DNA from: Pirellulales bacterium | GTDB lineage: Bacteria; Planctomycetota; Planctomycetia; Pirellulales; Lacipirellulaceae | Direction of reading: 5' to 3' | DNA length: 42,574 bases | Assembly: GCA_022448265.1 (NCBI GenBank) | Contig: JAKVCC010000024.1 | Coordinates: forward strand, 1-42,574 | In this document: piece by piece, positions 27,470 through 35,746 of the stretch | How the letters are laid out: each line of letters begins with the position of its first letter | How positions within the stretch are numbered: the first letter of the stretch is position 1 | The notes under the pieces: model-generated | Seen by the model: only the letters and a program-made list of their open reading frames with translations | What the model was told of the DNA's origin: nothing | Database searches by the model: none | Made by a program: the position numbers and the translations under genes

Positions 27470-28858
27470 CTATCCTAGCTCCCGCTCGGTCTCGCCGATG
27501 GCCTCGTCAATGATATCCAGCCCCTTGAGCAGGGCTGCATCGTCCATCACAACCGGTGGGCTCATCCTGAGAATATGCCCGGCTGGAATCCAGGCCAGCC
27601 CCTTGCGGAAGGCCTTCTGGTAAACAAGCGCGCCGGCAGCGGTGAAAGGCTCTTTCGATTCCTTGTCTTTCACCAATTCAATACCCATCAGGCACCCTTT
27701 GGCTCTCACGTCGCCAACCATCGCGTGCTCATCCTTCATTCGCTGCATACGTGCCAGGGCCAGCTCTCCCAAGTACGTAGCGCGTTCGAGTAGATTCTCT
27801 TCTTCAATGACCTGGGTACTGGCCAGCGCCGCTGCACAAGCCATCGGATTACCGCCGTAGCTGCTGGAGGCGGAGATCGCTTCAAAGGACTCTTGGAACG
27901 GTTCCCGAACGGCTACGCAGGTTACGGGAAATCCGTTGCCAAAACCCTTGCCGATTGCCACCACGTCGGGCACCACGTCCCAATGCTCCAGGCAGAGCCA
28001 CTTCCCGGTACGCCCCCAACTGGTGAGCACCTCGTCGGCCATCAGTAAGATCTTACGCTCGTCACAGTATTTACGCAGCTTGGGAAAGAAATCATCCGGT
28101 GGCATGATCGAACCACCCCAACCTTGAATTGGTTCCAGCACAAAACCTGCGACCGCGCCTACGGTTCCCTTGTCAATGTACTGATCAAAAAATTCAATGT
28201 ACTTGTCGGTGTCGATCGTGCCGTCATCTTTTTTCCACAGCGGACGGTAGTTGTCGGGGCGCGGAAGCATGTGCATCCCCGGTGCCCGCACGGGCCCGTA
28301 CGCAGCCGAAACAATGTGCCCTAAAGATACCCCGCCATAAGTCTTTCCGTGATAGTCGTAGAAACAAGAGAGCATTTCATGCTTGCCGGTGGCAGCGCGT
28401 AAGATACGTTGGCCCGCCTCGACCGCCGTCGTACCGGAGTCGTAGAATTGAAACCCGCGCAGATCGCCGGGCAACACCTCGGCCAACTTCTCGACCAACC
28501 GAGTCTTGATGTCGGTCGTAAAATCGTGGCAATTCATCAACGTACCCGCGGCCCGCTGCACCGCCTCGGTAACTTTGGGATGGCAGTGCCCGAGAGTCGT
28601 CACATAGATTCCGGAGGAAAAATCGATGTACCGATTTCCATCGACGTCAGTCAGTTCACACCCCTTGCCGGACTCGAACGCGACTGGAAACAGCTTGACC
28701 TGTCCGCTCAGCCCTTTGAAGTATTTGGTGCAGCGCTCGTGAAGCTCCCGCGACTGCGGTCCCGGTGGCTCAACGTCCACGCACGGAGTACGCTGCGGAT
28801 CGATGCGTGCCCACTCTGAACAATACTTACTAGGAGCAATTGTAGCTGTTGATGCCAT
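27470..28858 (-). CDS. Class-III PLP aminotransferase (GABA/ornithine aminotransferase type)
   Basis: 462 residues from ATG 28858, supported by AAGGAAG about 6 bases upstream; a longer frame adds 15 codons without support. Class-III features: DGNRYIDFSSGIY, YDYHGKTYGG, EPIQGWGG, the cofactor-binding DEV (D275-E276) and the PLP lysine K304 in AIGKGFGNG. It would transfer an amino group between an omega-amino or amino-ketone donor and an oxo-acid in the cytoplasm. The neighbours NagA and NagB-like suggest an amino-sugar-derived substrate rather than GABA. No signal peptide. Confidence 0.88.
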   Translation of the reverse strand: MASTATIAPSKYCSEWARIDPQRTPCVDVEPPGPQSRELHERCTKYFKGLSGQVKLFPVAFESGKGCELTDVDGNRYIDFSSGIYVTTLGHCHPKVTEAVQRAAGTLMNCHDFTTDIKTRLVEKLAEVLPGDLRGFQFYDSGTTAVEAGQRILRAATGKHEMLSCFYDYHGKTYGGVSLGHIVSAAYGPVRAPGMHMLPRPDNYRPLWKKDDGTIDTDKYIEFFDQYIDKGTVGAVAGFVLEPIQGWGGSIMPPDDFFPKLRKYCDERKILLMADEVLTSWGRTGKWLCLEHWDVVPDVVAIGKGFGNGFPVTCVAVREPFQESFEAISASSSYGGNPMACAAALASTQVIEEENLLERATYLGELALARMQRMKDEHAMVGDVRAKGCLMGIELVKDKESKEPFTAAGALVYQKAFRKGLAWIPAGHILRMSPPVVMDDAALLKGLDIIDEAIGETERELG

Positions 28859-28987
28859 GGTCTTCCTTGGAAAGTGTTTTTGACTACCACCAGTTCTAAT
28901 CAATCTTATCGGATATCAGCGTCCGCATGGCCAATACGCTTACAGTTTAACAACGAAACGATTGGCACTACACCAGTGCGCATATAT

Positions 28988-29926
28988 TCAGTACCCTTTG
29001 TCCCAATCGGGCTGGATATTGGCGGCAATGGACTGGCCAATATAACAGTCCGTACGCAAGTGCTGATGAATGGACGACGGAAGTTTCGGGGTGACGGGAC
29101 CGTGGTAGCAGAGTCGGGCAATCATGCGTTGCCAACTGGTCGCGGTGCCGTGAACGCCGATGGCAGCGATTTCCCAGCGATGACGGGCCGCAATGACCTC
29201 CTTGGGTCCCACCGTGGCGGCCATCGGGGGCACGGCAGCCAAATCGCCGCTCATGCCAAAACTGCCGTGCATGGAATTTTGCGCCAACGTAAACGGGCTG
29301 AGCGTGCAGACGCGCGCACCCATTTGCTTAAACTCCTCCAGCGAGCCCTCGAACTCGGGCGCATCCGGTTCTACAAATGCTAGGTGCCCCGTCCAGCCGG
29401 GCCCAGTGTAACTGATGTCTACTCCGCCTGCCTCCTGCATCAAATCGTAGTAGTGGTCGATATTCTGGTTGCTGGGGCCAAATACTTGCTGGCGTGGGGG
29501 ACGCAAATCTTCGTCAATTGCATAGTACAGGGACGTCAGCATCGAATACATAAAGCCAAGCGGCCAGTCCTCGGGCGCCACCTGCCGGTGCTCGTTCGCG
29601 TATTCATCCAGGGCAAAAAACCAGACATGCTTGCAGTCCAGTCGCGTCGCGTTGATGAGTCGCGCCAGTGGCCGATAGAGCGCCGGGCATGGGTTCGGCA
29701 TCATCATCACGCACCGACGCCCCTCTTCACTTGCCTCCTTGATTCGCGCATACATGTCGGTAACCCACAGGAACCCCAAGTCCGCTTCCTTGATCACGCG
29801 AATTTGAAAGTCTGGATTGGTATGTTTTTCTATGTCTTCCCGTTTGATGGCGCGGCAGCGCTCAATTTCTCCCTTGTCACGAAAGGGCACAAACTTGGAG
29901 GGACTAAACTGAAAGATTTCGTTCAT
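28988..29926 (-). CDS. NagB-like glucosamine-6-phosphate deaminase homolog with altered active site
   Basis: 312 residues, longer than E. coli NagB (266). The conserved FALDEY gives D107-E108, equivalent to the base Asp72 region of NagB. The second motif reads GPGWTGHLAFVEP (175-187): His181 and Glu186 match His143 and Glu148 of NagB, but the Asp141 position is Thr179. Asp141 helps open the sugar ring in NagB. It starts inside the end of nagA (4-base overlap), so it is co-translated with it. Likely converts an amino-sugar phosphate; the missing Asp argues for a different substrate, such as one already open-chain, or loss of activity. Confidence 0.78.
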   Translation of the reverse strand: MNEIFQFSPSKFVPFRDKGEIERCRAIKREDIEKHTNPDFQIRVIKEADLGFLWVTDMYARIKEASEEGRRCVMMMPNPCPALYRPLARLINATRLDCKHVWFFALDEYANEHRQVAPEDWPLGFMYSMLTSLYYAIDEDLRPPRQQVFGPSNQNIDHYYDLMQEAGGVDISYTGPGWTGHLAFVEPDAPEFEGSLEEFKQMGARVCTLSPFTLAQNSMHGSFGMSGDLAAVPPMAATVGPKEVIAARHRWEIAAIGVHGTATSWQRMIARLCYHGPVTPKLPSSIHQHLRTDCYIGQSIAANIQPDWDKGY

Positions 29927-31143
29927 TGCCGTTCACCTATCGTACAGGGTTGCGTCTCCGCATCAAAAACGCAGTTTCCAGCAACCCAAGTTTTTTTCGC
30001 TTGCAACCGGTTGTCTCCCTGGTACCAAAGCACCAAGTCGGCATCGGCACCAACTCGAAGATCTCCCTTGTTGGCAAGATGCACGACCGATGCGGGGTTG
30101 GTGGTGCCCATCGCCCAAACTTGGTGCGGTGGGAGGTCTAACCAGTTGAGCAAATTGAAGATGGCCCGATCCATGGTCAGCGAACTGCCTGCCAGCGTAC
30201 CGTGTTGCGGATGATCTTTATCGGCAACCCGTGCGGCATCCGAGGGACTGACTTCGACAGCATATCCGCATGTTGTTTGGTAAACACCGCGTTCCAGACC
30301 GGCACCAATGTTTGCGTCGGTGATCGCTACAATCCCCTCCCAACTCTTGGCCGCAAGCGCCGCGCGAATCGCCATGGGATCGACGTGCACACCGTCGCAG
30401 ATAAAGTCGACGGTCGCGCGCGGGTCTGCCAGAATCGTCTCGACAGCCCCCACCGGCCGAGCGCCGGATTCGGTCTCGTCGGGCAGGGGAAATACGTCGT
30501 AGAAGTGGGTCGCATGGCGGGCACCGGCGCCAATTGCCGCCTCGGTTTGCTCGACCGAGGCACGGGTGTGCGTAATGAATACCGCAATGCCCTGTTCGCC
30601 CAGACGTTCTATTACGGGAATAATATTGGGTGTGTCGGGACTCACCGACATCGCAACAACCCGGCCACCAGTCGCTGCCAGTAATTCTTCCAGCAGCACC
30701 AAGTCACCCGGCACCGTCTCGGCACCGGCACCGGGCAATGCCAAAAACGGGCCTTCCAAGTGAAAGCCAGGCATCGCCGCACCCGCTGTCTGGTTCAATG
30801 CCTCGCTTAATCGTTCCAGATGGCCAAGCGACGAACGGTTCATGACCGTGTATAGCGTTGGCAGAACACATGTCGTGCCAAAGCTGGGCAAGACGGCAGC
30901 CGCGCGGTCAATCTGCTGGGGCTCAGCTTCGTAAAGAAAATGCTGAATCCCATGACTATGAATATCGATCAAACCGGGTGTTAACAATGCCCCTTTTGCG
31001 TCAACGCGATCGACCAGACTGTCGGTCTGATCCTTCTGCGGGTCGATCGCCGCGATTTTCCCGTCCATCACTAGGACGCTGCCAAGCCGGACCCAATTTC
31101 CAGGACGCAGCAGGCGTGCATTTTCGATGAGCGTGGCTGCCAT
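29923..31143 (-). CDS. nagA: N-acetylglucosamine-6-phosphate deacetylase family
   Basis: 406 residues, normal length for NagA. Metal and catalytic motifs: GLIDIHSHG with H62 and H64, FHLEGPF (metal Glu), FITHTRAS and HATHFYDVF (His ligands), CDGVHVDP and ITDANIG (catalytic Asp). Reaction: removal of acetate from GlcNAc-6-phosphate, giving GlcN-6-phosphate, cytoplasmic. It starts 5 bases after the GntR gene ends and overlaps the NagB-like gene by 4 bases, the classic nagR-nagA-nagB order. The exact sugar may differ, given the altered NagB-like partner. Confidence 0.88.
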   Translation of the reverse strand: MAATLIENARLLRPGNWVRLGSVLVMDGKIAAIDPQKDQTDSLVDRVDAKGALLTPGLIDIHSHGIQHFLYEAEPQQIDRAAAVLPSFGTTCVLPTLYTVMNRSSLGHLERLSEALNQTAGAAMPGFHLEGPFLALPGAGAETVPGDLVLLEELLAATGGRVVAMSVSPDTPNIIPVIERLGEQGIAVFITHTRASVEQTEAAIGAGARHATHFYDVFPLPDETESGARPVGAVETILADPRATVDFICDGVHVDPMAIRAALAAKSWEGIVAITDANIGAGLERGVYQTTCGYAVEVSPSDAARVADKDHPQHGTLAGSSLTMDRAIFNLLNWLDLPPHQVWAMGTTNPASVVHLANKGDLRVGADADLVLWYQGDNRLQAKKTWVAGNCVFDAETQPCTIGERQ

Positions 31144-31148
31144 GATGG

Positions 31149-31898
31149 TTACGGTAGTTCTGCTTTGCTTGGTACTTGAAGTCGAATCGTAGATACGAGA
31201 CGAAACAGGTCGTTGCGGTAATAACTAATGAACAAACCGCAAGCTGTTCCTGACGCAAAAAACATGGTGTCAATTTCTTTCAGCAGCGGCCCGCCGACTA
31301 CCCCCCCGAGGTATCGCGCCTGTGCCGGCTCGGCGGCAACGGCTTCAATACTCTGCGTCAGATAGTCGATACGAATCTGTTGCACTTTTTCCCAGCGTTC
31401 AAGGAAACGCAGTTGCCCCAAGTCTTGCTTATCCAACCGGTCGGCCACCTGTTCACTAAGATACACTTCATCATAAGCAACCGGCACATCTTCGAGCACG
31501 TCGATGCGCCGAGCGAACAGCACACGCGAGCCAAGGGGAGACTGCAGCATTCCCGCAACGTCGTCAGGTGCCTTTTGCCAATGCCAAGCCTCCAGTCGGC
31601 GCCGCAGTTCCGGCGCGTGAGCCGCCACCGATCCGCTGAAGTCCGTCGCCAGCAGTGGTATTCTGCGCGAGGGTGTGGGGCTGACAAAGGTCCCGCTGCC
31701 GTGCCGGCGTTGGATGAGAATCTCATCGGCCAAGATTTGCAACGCCCGGCGGATCGTGATCCGCGACGCCGAAAACTGTTGGCACAATTCTCGCTCGGTG
31801 GGTAAACGCTCTCCCGGGGCAAGTTCGCCGCACAGGATCAACTTACGTAGTCCGTCCGCTACTTGCTTGTAGGCAGCCGTTGATTGAGCTGTCGCCAT
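31149..31898 (-). CDS. GntR/HutC-family regulator with UTRA domain (NagR-like)
   Basis: 249 residues from ATG 31898; the frame opens 18 codons earlier without family similarity. The N-terminal winged helix has ELAPGERLPTERELCQQF and SRITIRRALQIL, the GntR signature, ending GSGTFV. The C-terminal part is UTRA-like (RIDVLEDVPVAYDEVYL). HutC-type regulators sense small effectors; NagR and DasR of this family sense GlcN-6-P or GlcNAc-6-P. It is first in the unit with nagA and divergent from the ceramidase-like gene, so it probably controls both directions through the TTATGAC repeats. Confidence 0.9.
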   Translation of the reverse strand: MATAQSTAAYKQVADGLRKLILCGELAPGERLPTERELCQQFSASRITIRRALQILADEILIQRRHGSGTFVSPTPSRRIPLLATDFSGSVAAHAPELRRRLEAWHWQKAPDDVAGMLQSPLGSRVLFARRIDVLEDVPVAYDEVYLSEQVADRLDKQDLGQLRFLERWEKVQQIRIDYLTQSIEAVAAEPAQARYLGGVVGGPLLKEIDTMFFASGTACGLFISYYRNDLFRLVSTIRLQVPSKAELP

Positions 31899-31942
31899 CT
31901 TCGCGATCCGCCGACGGGGAGTGTAACCTTGACACAAAAAGG

Positions 31943-31969
31943 TTATGACCATTATCGTGAAATTATGAC
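31943..31969. promoter_or_regulatory. Candidate operator: TTATGAC direct repeat in divergent promoter
   Basis: TTATGAC at 31943-31949 and 31963-31969, starts 20 bases apart (about two helical turns), between the divergent GntR and ceramidase-like genes. Read on the minus strand they are GTCATAA. Likely binding site of the GntR regulator; inference from position and periodicity. Confidence 0.4.
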
Positions 31970-32022
31970 AAGTGGTGTACGCCTGTCAACAAGCCGCCTC
32001 GGAGCAAGATGGATCGCAGAAA

Positions 32023-33417
32023 ATGTCTGAACACGCCCGGCATGCGACACAAGGTCAGCGACGGATTGGGGCAGCCCAACAAGACGTAACCCCTACGAGT
32101 GCCCAGTTCCTGTTTGGCTATCCTCATGTCGAGCGGATGAGTACGGGCGTGCATGATCCGTTACTCGCTGTTGCCATGTATCTGGATGATGGCGCGGCCG
32201 AGGCACTTTTTGTGGCCGTCGATATCATCTGTTTGACCAAAGAGCAAGTTGCTGAAGCGCGGAGGGGCATTGCCGAGGCAACGGGCATTTCCACTGCCCA
32301 CATCATGATTACCGCGACCCATACGCACTCAGGCCCCGTCACAGTGGAACTGCTTAGCACAACAAATGATGCGATAGTACCTGAGCCAGACTCCGATTAC
32401 CTTGCAGTCCTAATTCAAGGAATCATTCAAGCCGCCAAGGACGCCCACCGCAGCGCGCAGCCGGCAGCGATCGGATTTGCAGTGGCAACGGCGCCGGGAA
32501 TTGGCACCAACCGGCACGATCCGGAGGGTCTGTCCATGACCGAAGTACCGGTGCTTGTGGCGCGCTCGCTGGCAGATGAAGATGTGATTTGTGTGATGAG
32601 TGTTTGCAGCATGCACCCGACGGTGTTGCACGAAGATTCGACGCTTATCAGCGGCGACTTTCCCGCCTTTGCGAGGCAGTACCTGCAAACGCATGGGCTC
32701 GTCGCGGATTGCCCGATACTTTATCACATGGGCGCTGCTGGCAACCAAAGCCCACGCCACGTCACCAATGCCAATACTTTTGACGAAGCAAAGCGCTTAG
32801 GCGAAATTCTGGGCAAGGCCTGGGAAGCTGCGCTGAACCAGGCTGAGTTTGTATCGGACTGGACGCTGCGATTAGACGATACTTTCCTCGAGTTACCGGT
32901 CCGCAGCCTGCCATCCATGCAGCAAGCGAAAAACGACTTGCGTCAAGCGAGCGACGAATTAGATTATTTACAAAAAACTGGTGCCCCGCGAGCAGCAGTT
33001 CGCACAGCAGAGTGCAACTGGTTTGGCGCGGAGGAGACATTGACCTTGGCGACCGCGGTCGAGGACGGCCGTCTTGGCAACGCAGCTCGTGATTGTATGC
33101 CTGCCGAAATTCAAGCCATAGGTATTGGGCCCTGGACCTTTGTCGGCTGGCCCGGCGAAGTCTTTGTCGAATTTGCCCTGGAAGTGCGGAAGCACTATCC
33201 CAATGCGTTTATCATCACCTTGGCCAATGGCGATCTACAAGGCTATCTGGTCACCGCCGACGCGGTGAAAAACAAAACGTACGAAGCGGGCAATGCCGTA
33301 TTTGCGAGTCCCGATTCGGGGGAGCTGTTGGTAGCAAACACGTTGGAGCTATTAAAAGACTCCAGTACATCGAAAGCGGTCCCATGCGCGCAAAATGTGC
33401 GCGTTGCAGAAGCATGA
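32023..33417 (+). CDS. Neutral/alkaline ceramidase-fold amidohydrolase, no signal peptide
   Basis: 464 residues from ATG 32023; a GTG at 31972 is also in frame. Motifs of the neutral ceramidase N-terminal domain are present: ITATHTHSGP with H100 and H102, MHPTVLHEDSTLISGDFP with H198 and the ISGD block, and GAAGNQSPR. Known: this domain uses one zinc to cleave N-acyl amide bonds. Here there is no signal peptide and no C-terminal Ig-like domain of true ceramidases. With NagA, a NagB-like protein and a kinase as neighbours, a soluble N-acyl amino-sugar or N-acyl amine is a more likely substrate than ceramide. It overlaps the kinase gene by 4 bases. Confidence 0.82.
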   Translation: MSEHARHATQGQRRIGAAQQDVTPTSAQFLFGYPHVERMSTGVHDPLLAVAMYLDDGAAEALFVAVDIICLTKEQVAEARRGIAEATGISTAHIMITATHTHSGPVTVELLSTTNDAIVPEPDSDYLAVLIQGIIQAAKDAHRSAQPAAIGFAVATAPGIGTNRHDPEGLSMTEVPVLVARSLADEDVICVMSVCSMHPTVLHEDSTLISGDFPAFARQYLQTHGLVADCPILYHMGAAGNQSPRHVTNANTFDEAKRLGEILGKAWEAALNQAEFVSDWTLRLDDTFLELPVRSLPSMQQAKNDLRQASDELDYLQKTGAPRAAVRTAECNWFGAEETLTLATAVEDGRLGNAARDCMPAEIQAIGIGPWTFVGWPGEVFVEFALEVRKHYPNAFIITLANGDLQGYLVTADAVKNKTYEAGNAVFASPDSGELLVANTLELLKDSSTSKAVPCAQNVRVAEA

Positions 33418-34790
33418 GTAAAATCCTCGTACTGGATCTGGGCACGACTTATTTCAAGGTCTGTCTATTTGACAAAACGGGGCAACTTGTAGGACTGCAA
33501 CGGGTGGCAACACCCGTGGAGCATCCGGCAGACGGCCGCGCGGAGCTGCCCGTCTCAACGTTTCGGCAGAGCCTGGTCCGTGCAACAAATGACCTAGCCC
33601 TTAAGGTGGGCGGCCTGCATGACGTGGCGGCCGTCAGCTTTGCCACACAAACCAATAGTTTTGTGCTGCTGGATAAGCGTGGAGAACCATTAACGCCGAT
33701 TCTGCTCTGGACGGACCAGCGGGCATTGGGCCTGGATAATCCGCTACAGAATTTGGCCACGGCGCCCCAATTTCGTGCCAAAACGGGTGTGCCTAGACTG
33801 GATCACCACTTTCTGCCGGCAAAGATGTACTGGTTGCAACAACACGATCCCAGCACTGTCGCCAAGACATGTCGACTGGCCCTGATCAGTGACTATCTCA
33901 CTTGGTGGATGACGGGCAGCCATACAACCGAAGCAGGTGCCGCAGGCCTTGTCGGTCTGGTCGACATTCATCAACTCCGGTGGTGGCCCGAAGCGTGCCA
34001 GCAAATTGGACTGCCACTCGAATGGCTGCCAACAATTGTCCGCGCCGGCACGGATTTGGGACCGTTGCGCCCCAGTGTGGCAGAAGCATTCGGCCTGCCA
34101 GTTGCATGCCGCTTTATTGTTGGCTGCTTGGATCAATACGCCGGCGCCATTGGGGCAGGCAATCTAGAGCCAGGAAGCATCAGCGAGACCACAGGAACGG
34201 TCATGGCGACCGTTCGCTGCTCCGACTATTTTGAAAACAGCCCCAGAGCTGACATATTCCAGGGACCGTCTTTCAAACGCGGACAATACTACCAGATGGT
34301 ATTCAGCGAAATCGCGGCGTGTCTGCTCGAAAAATATCGCAACTCCCTTCCAGATCTTCCCAGCTTTTCCAAGCTGGACGAGTGGGCTGCGTCCGTACCT
34401 TTGGGCGCCGAGGGCTTGCGATTGCACCCTGACGCGCCGAACCGAAAGGGCGCCGACCTCTTCCTCAACCGTCGCGACGATCACACCATCGGCCATGAGG
34501 TCCGAGCCATCCTCGAAGCGGTAGCGGGTGAACTTGACAAGCAGGTTCAACTTTTGCATCCGCAGTACCCACCAAAAGAAGTGCGATCACTTGGCGGCGC
34601 CGCGCGTAGCAAATTATGGCTGAAGATAAAAAGTGCTAAGCTCGGCTGTACCGTCCAGGCCGTCGACTGTGCCGAACCTACCAGCCTGGGTGCAGCCATG
34701 CTCGCCAGGCAAACACTGCAGGGAACGTCCCTCTCGGAACTAGCACGCAAGTGGGTTCGAGTAGGAAAAGGTGATCTGCCTGGTCCTTAA
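33414..34790 (+). CDS. FGGY-family carbohydrate kinase
   Basis: 458 residues from ATG 33414, an ATGA overlap with the ceramidase-like stop; a longer open frame exists upstream but lies inside that gene. Phosphate-binding start ILVLDLGTTYFKVCLFD, sugar-contact WTDQR (99-103), catalytic Asp in GCLDQYAGAIGAGN, C-terminal ATP-binding SLGGAARSKLW and TSLGAAMLA. It phosphorylates a sugar, ketose or polyol in the cytoplasm; xylulokinase-like in length, but the specificity cannot be read. Translational coupling implies that the product of the amidohydrolase is, or is made together with, its substrate. Confidence 0.9.
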   Translation: MSKILVLDLGTTYFKVCLFDKTGQLVGLQRVATPVEHPADGRAELPVSTFRQSLVRATNDLALKVGGLHDVAAVSFATQTNSFVLLDKRGEPLTPILLWTDQRALGLDNPLQNLATAPQFRAKTGVPRLDHHFLPAKMYWLQQHDPSTVAKTCRLALISDYLTWWMTGSHTTEAGAAGLVGLVDIHQLRWWPEACQQIGLPLEWLPTIVRAGTDLGPLRPSVAEAFGLPVACRFIVGCLDQYAGAIGAGNLEPGSISETTGTVMATVRCSDYFENSPRADIFQGPSFKRGQYYQMVFSEIAACLLEKYRNSLPDLPSFSKLDEWAASVPLGAEGLRLHPDAPNRKGADLFLNRRDDHTIGHEVRAILEAVAGELDKQVQLLHPQYPPKEVRSLGGAARSKLWLKIKSAKLGCTVQAVDCAEPTSLGAAMLARQTLQGTSLSELARKWVRVGKGDLPGP

Positions 34791-34933
34791 TTCGACAGTT
34801 AACCCGGGTTTCTCACCAGTTTGGCCACCGAATCGCAATCGAGACCGACGCACCCGACCATACGTGTAGAGGGCAAAGCACTAAGGTGATCTTTTTTGTA
34901 CGAATGACGCCTATGTGAAAATATTGTAAAAAA

Positions 34934-34974
34934 AGATAGTAAAGCTTGACTATCTGTACGGGTTAGCCTAGCAT
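34934..34974 (+). promoter_or_regulatory. Near-perfect 22-bp palindrome over a sigma70-like promoter
   Basis: AGATAGT (34934-34940) and ACTATCT (34949-34955) flank an AAAGCTTG core, giving 10 of 11 matched pairs. A -35 TTGACT (34946-34951) overlaps the right arm, with a 17-base spacer to TAGCAT (34969-34974). This is the layout expected of a repressor operator. Its position before a His/Cys-rich gene and two all3515-like genes suggests a metal-responsive repressor such as Zur; the regulator gene is not in the window. Confidence 0.6.
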
Positions 34975-34980
34975 CCGGGA

Positions 34981-35496
34981 ATGCTGTTTTCTGCGATAGT
35001 TATGCGCCGTTTGATTGCCTGTATGCTACTAGCCACCTATGGCTCAGTAGGTGTACTAGGCTATGGATTGCATGCTTTGTGGCATGTGCATCACCATCAT
35101 GGTTTGCACGGATCTGCGACGGTGGATTCTTCCTGTTCCTCTTGCCGCCACCATTGTTGCAGTAGCAAAGCACGGCAGCCGGAAGCGGACAATACGGCCG
35201 ATGCCTTGGCTAAGCAGGAAAAACACCAGCTGCAGTTGCGACAGCACTCTCACACCAACTCCCAAGAAATCTCGGCTCCCAAAGAAAGCTCTACTTGTTC
35301 CGAAACTGTCACAATAGTGGCAACAGAAGGTCCTTGCCCTATTTGTGCCATACTTTCTCAGTCCCTAACATCTGAGCTAGTAATCTGCAGTGGTTCACTC
35401 GTTGCTGCCGTTCCCGCGGAACGCCCAGTCGACGAAATTCTTCAGCCACTCTATCTTCCGAGTGAGCATCTAGCACGCGGACCACCAGCCTGCTAA
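34981..35496 (+). CDS. His/Cys-rich small exported protein (DUF2946-like)
   Basis: 171 residues. One N-terminal hydrophobic helix (LIACMLLATYGSVGVLGYG) is followed at once by HALWHVHHHHGLHG and a CSSCRHHCCSS cluster. A middle region carries HSH and Cys residues, and CPIC (CxxC) lies near residue 119. The end ARGPPAC resembles the R-x-PP ending of DUF2946 proteins. Predicted to be membrane-anchored or secreted and to bind a soft metal through its His/Cys clusters (inference). First gene behind the palindromic operator. ATG 34981 is used; ATG 35002 would also retain the helix. Confidence 0.7.
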   Translation: MLFSAIVMRRLIACMLLATYGSVGVLGYGLHALWHVHHHHGLHGSATVDSSCSSCRHHCCSSKARQPEADNTADALAKQEKHQLQLRQHSHTNSQEISAPKESSTCSETVTIVATEGPCPICAILSQSLTSELVICSGSLVAAVPAERPVDEILQPLYLPSEHLARGPPAC

Positions 35497-35746
35497 TTCG
35501 CGTTCGTGCTTGTGCGCGGAGCGTTTAGCTCCAGTGCTTTCTGTATGCCCAGTGGTTCCTCCTGGCGTTTAGTATTTCGTTATTACTTGTACATAGTTTT
35601 TCTTGTAAGAGAGGTGCGCAAGCAATTCTTGCCTGCCACATTGATTCTATTGATCGACCGTAATGGTTCTCTTGGATTCACTACTCTTCAGGATTTCTGT
35701 GCATGAGTTGCCAGGACTTTAGTCCAAATATCATGTGAGACGGATT

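Noticed and set aside
32023-33417. True secreted ceramidase acting on membrane lipids
   Set aside because: No signal peptide in either start option, and the C-terminal domain of known ceramidases is missing.
34801-34810. AACCCGGGTT palindrome after the FGGY kinase as a terminator
   Set aside because: Only a 10-bp self-complementary word without loop or T-run.
35506-35706. 66-codon frame between the His/Cys-rich and DUF1559 genes
   Set aside because: No recognisable features and no Shine-Dalgarno; probably an untranslated leader.
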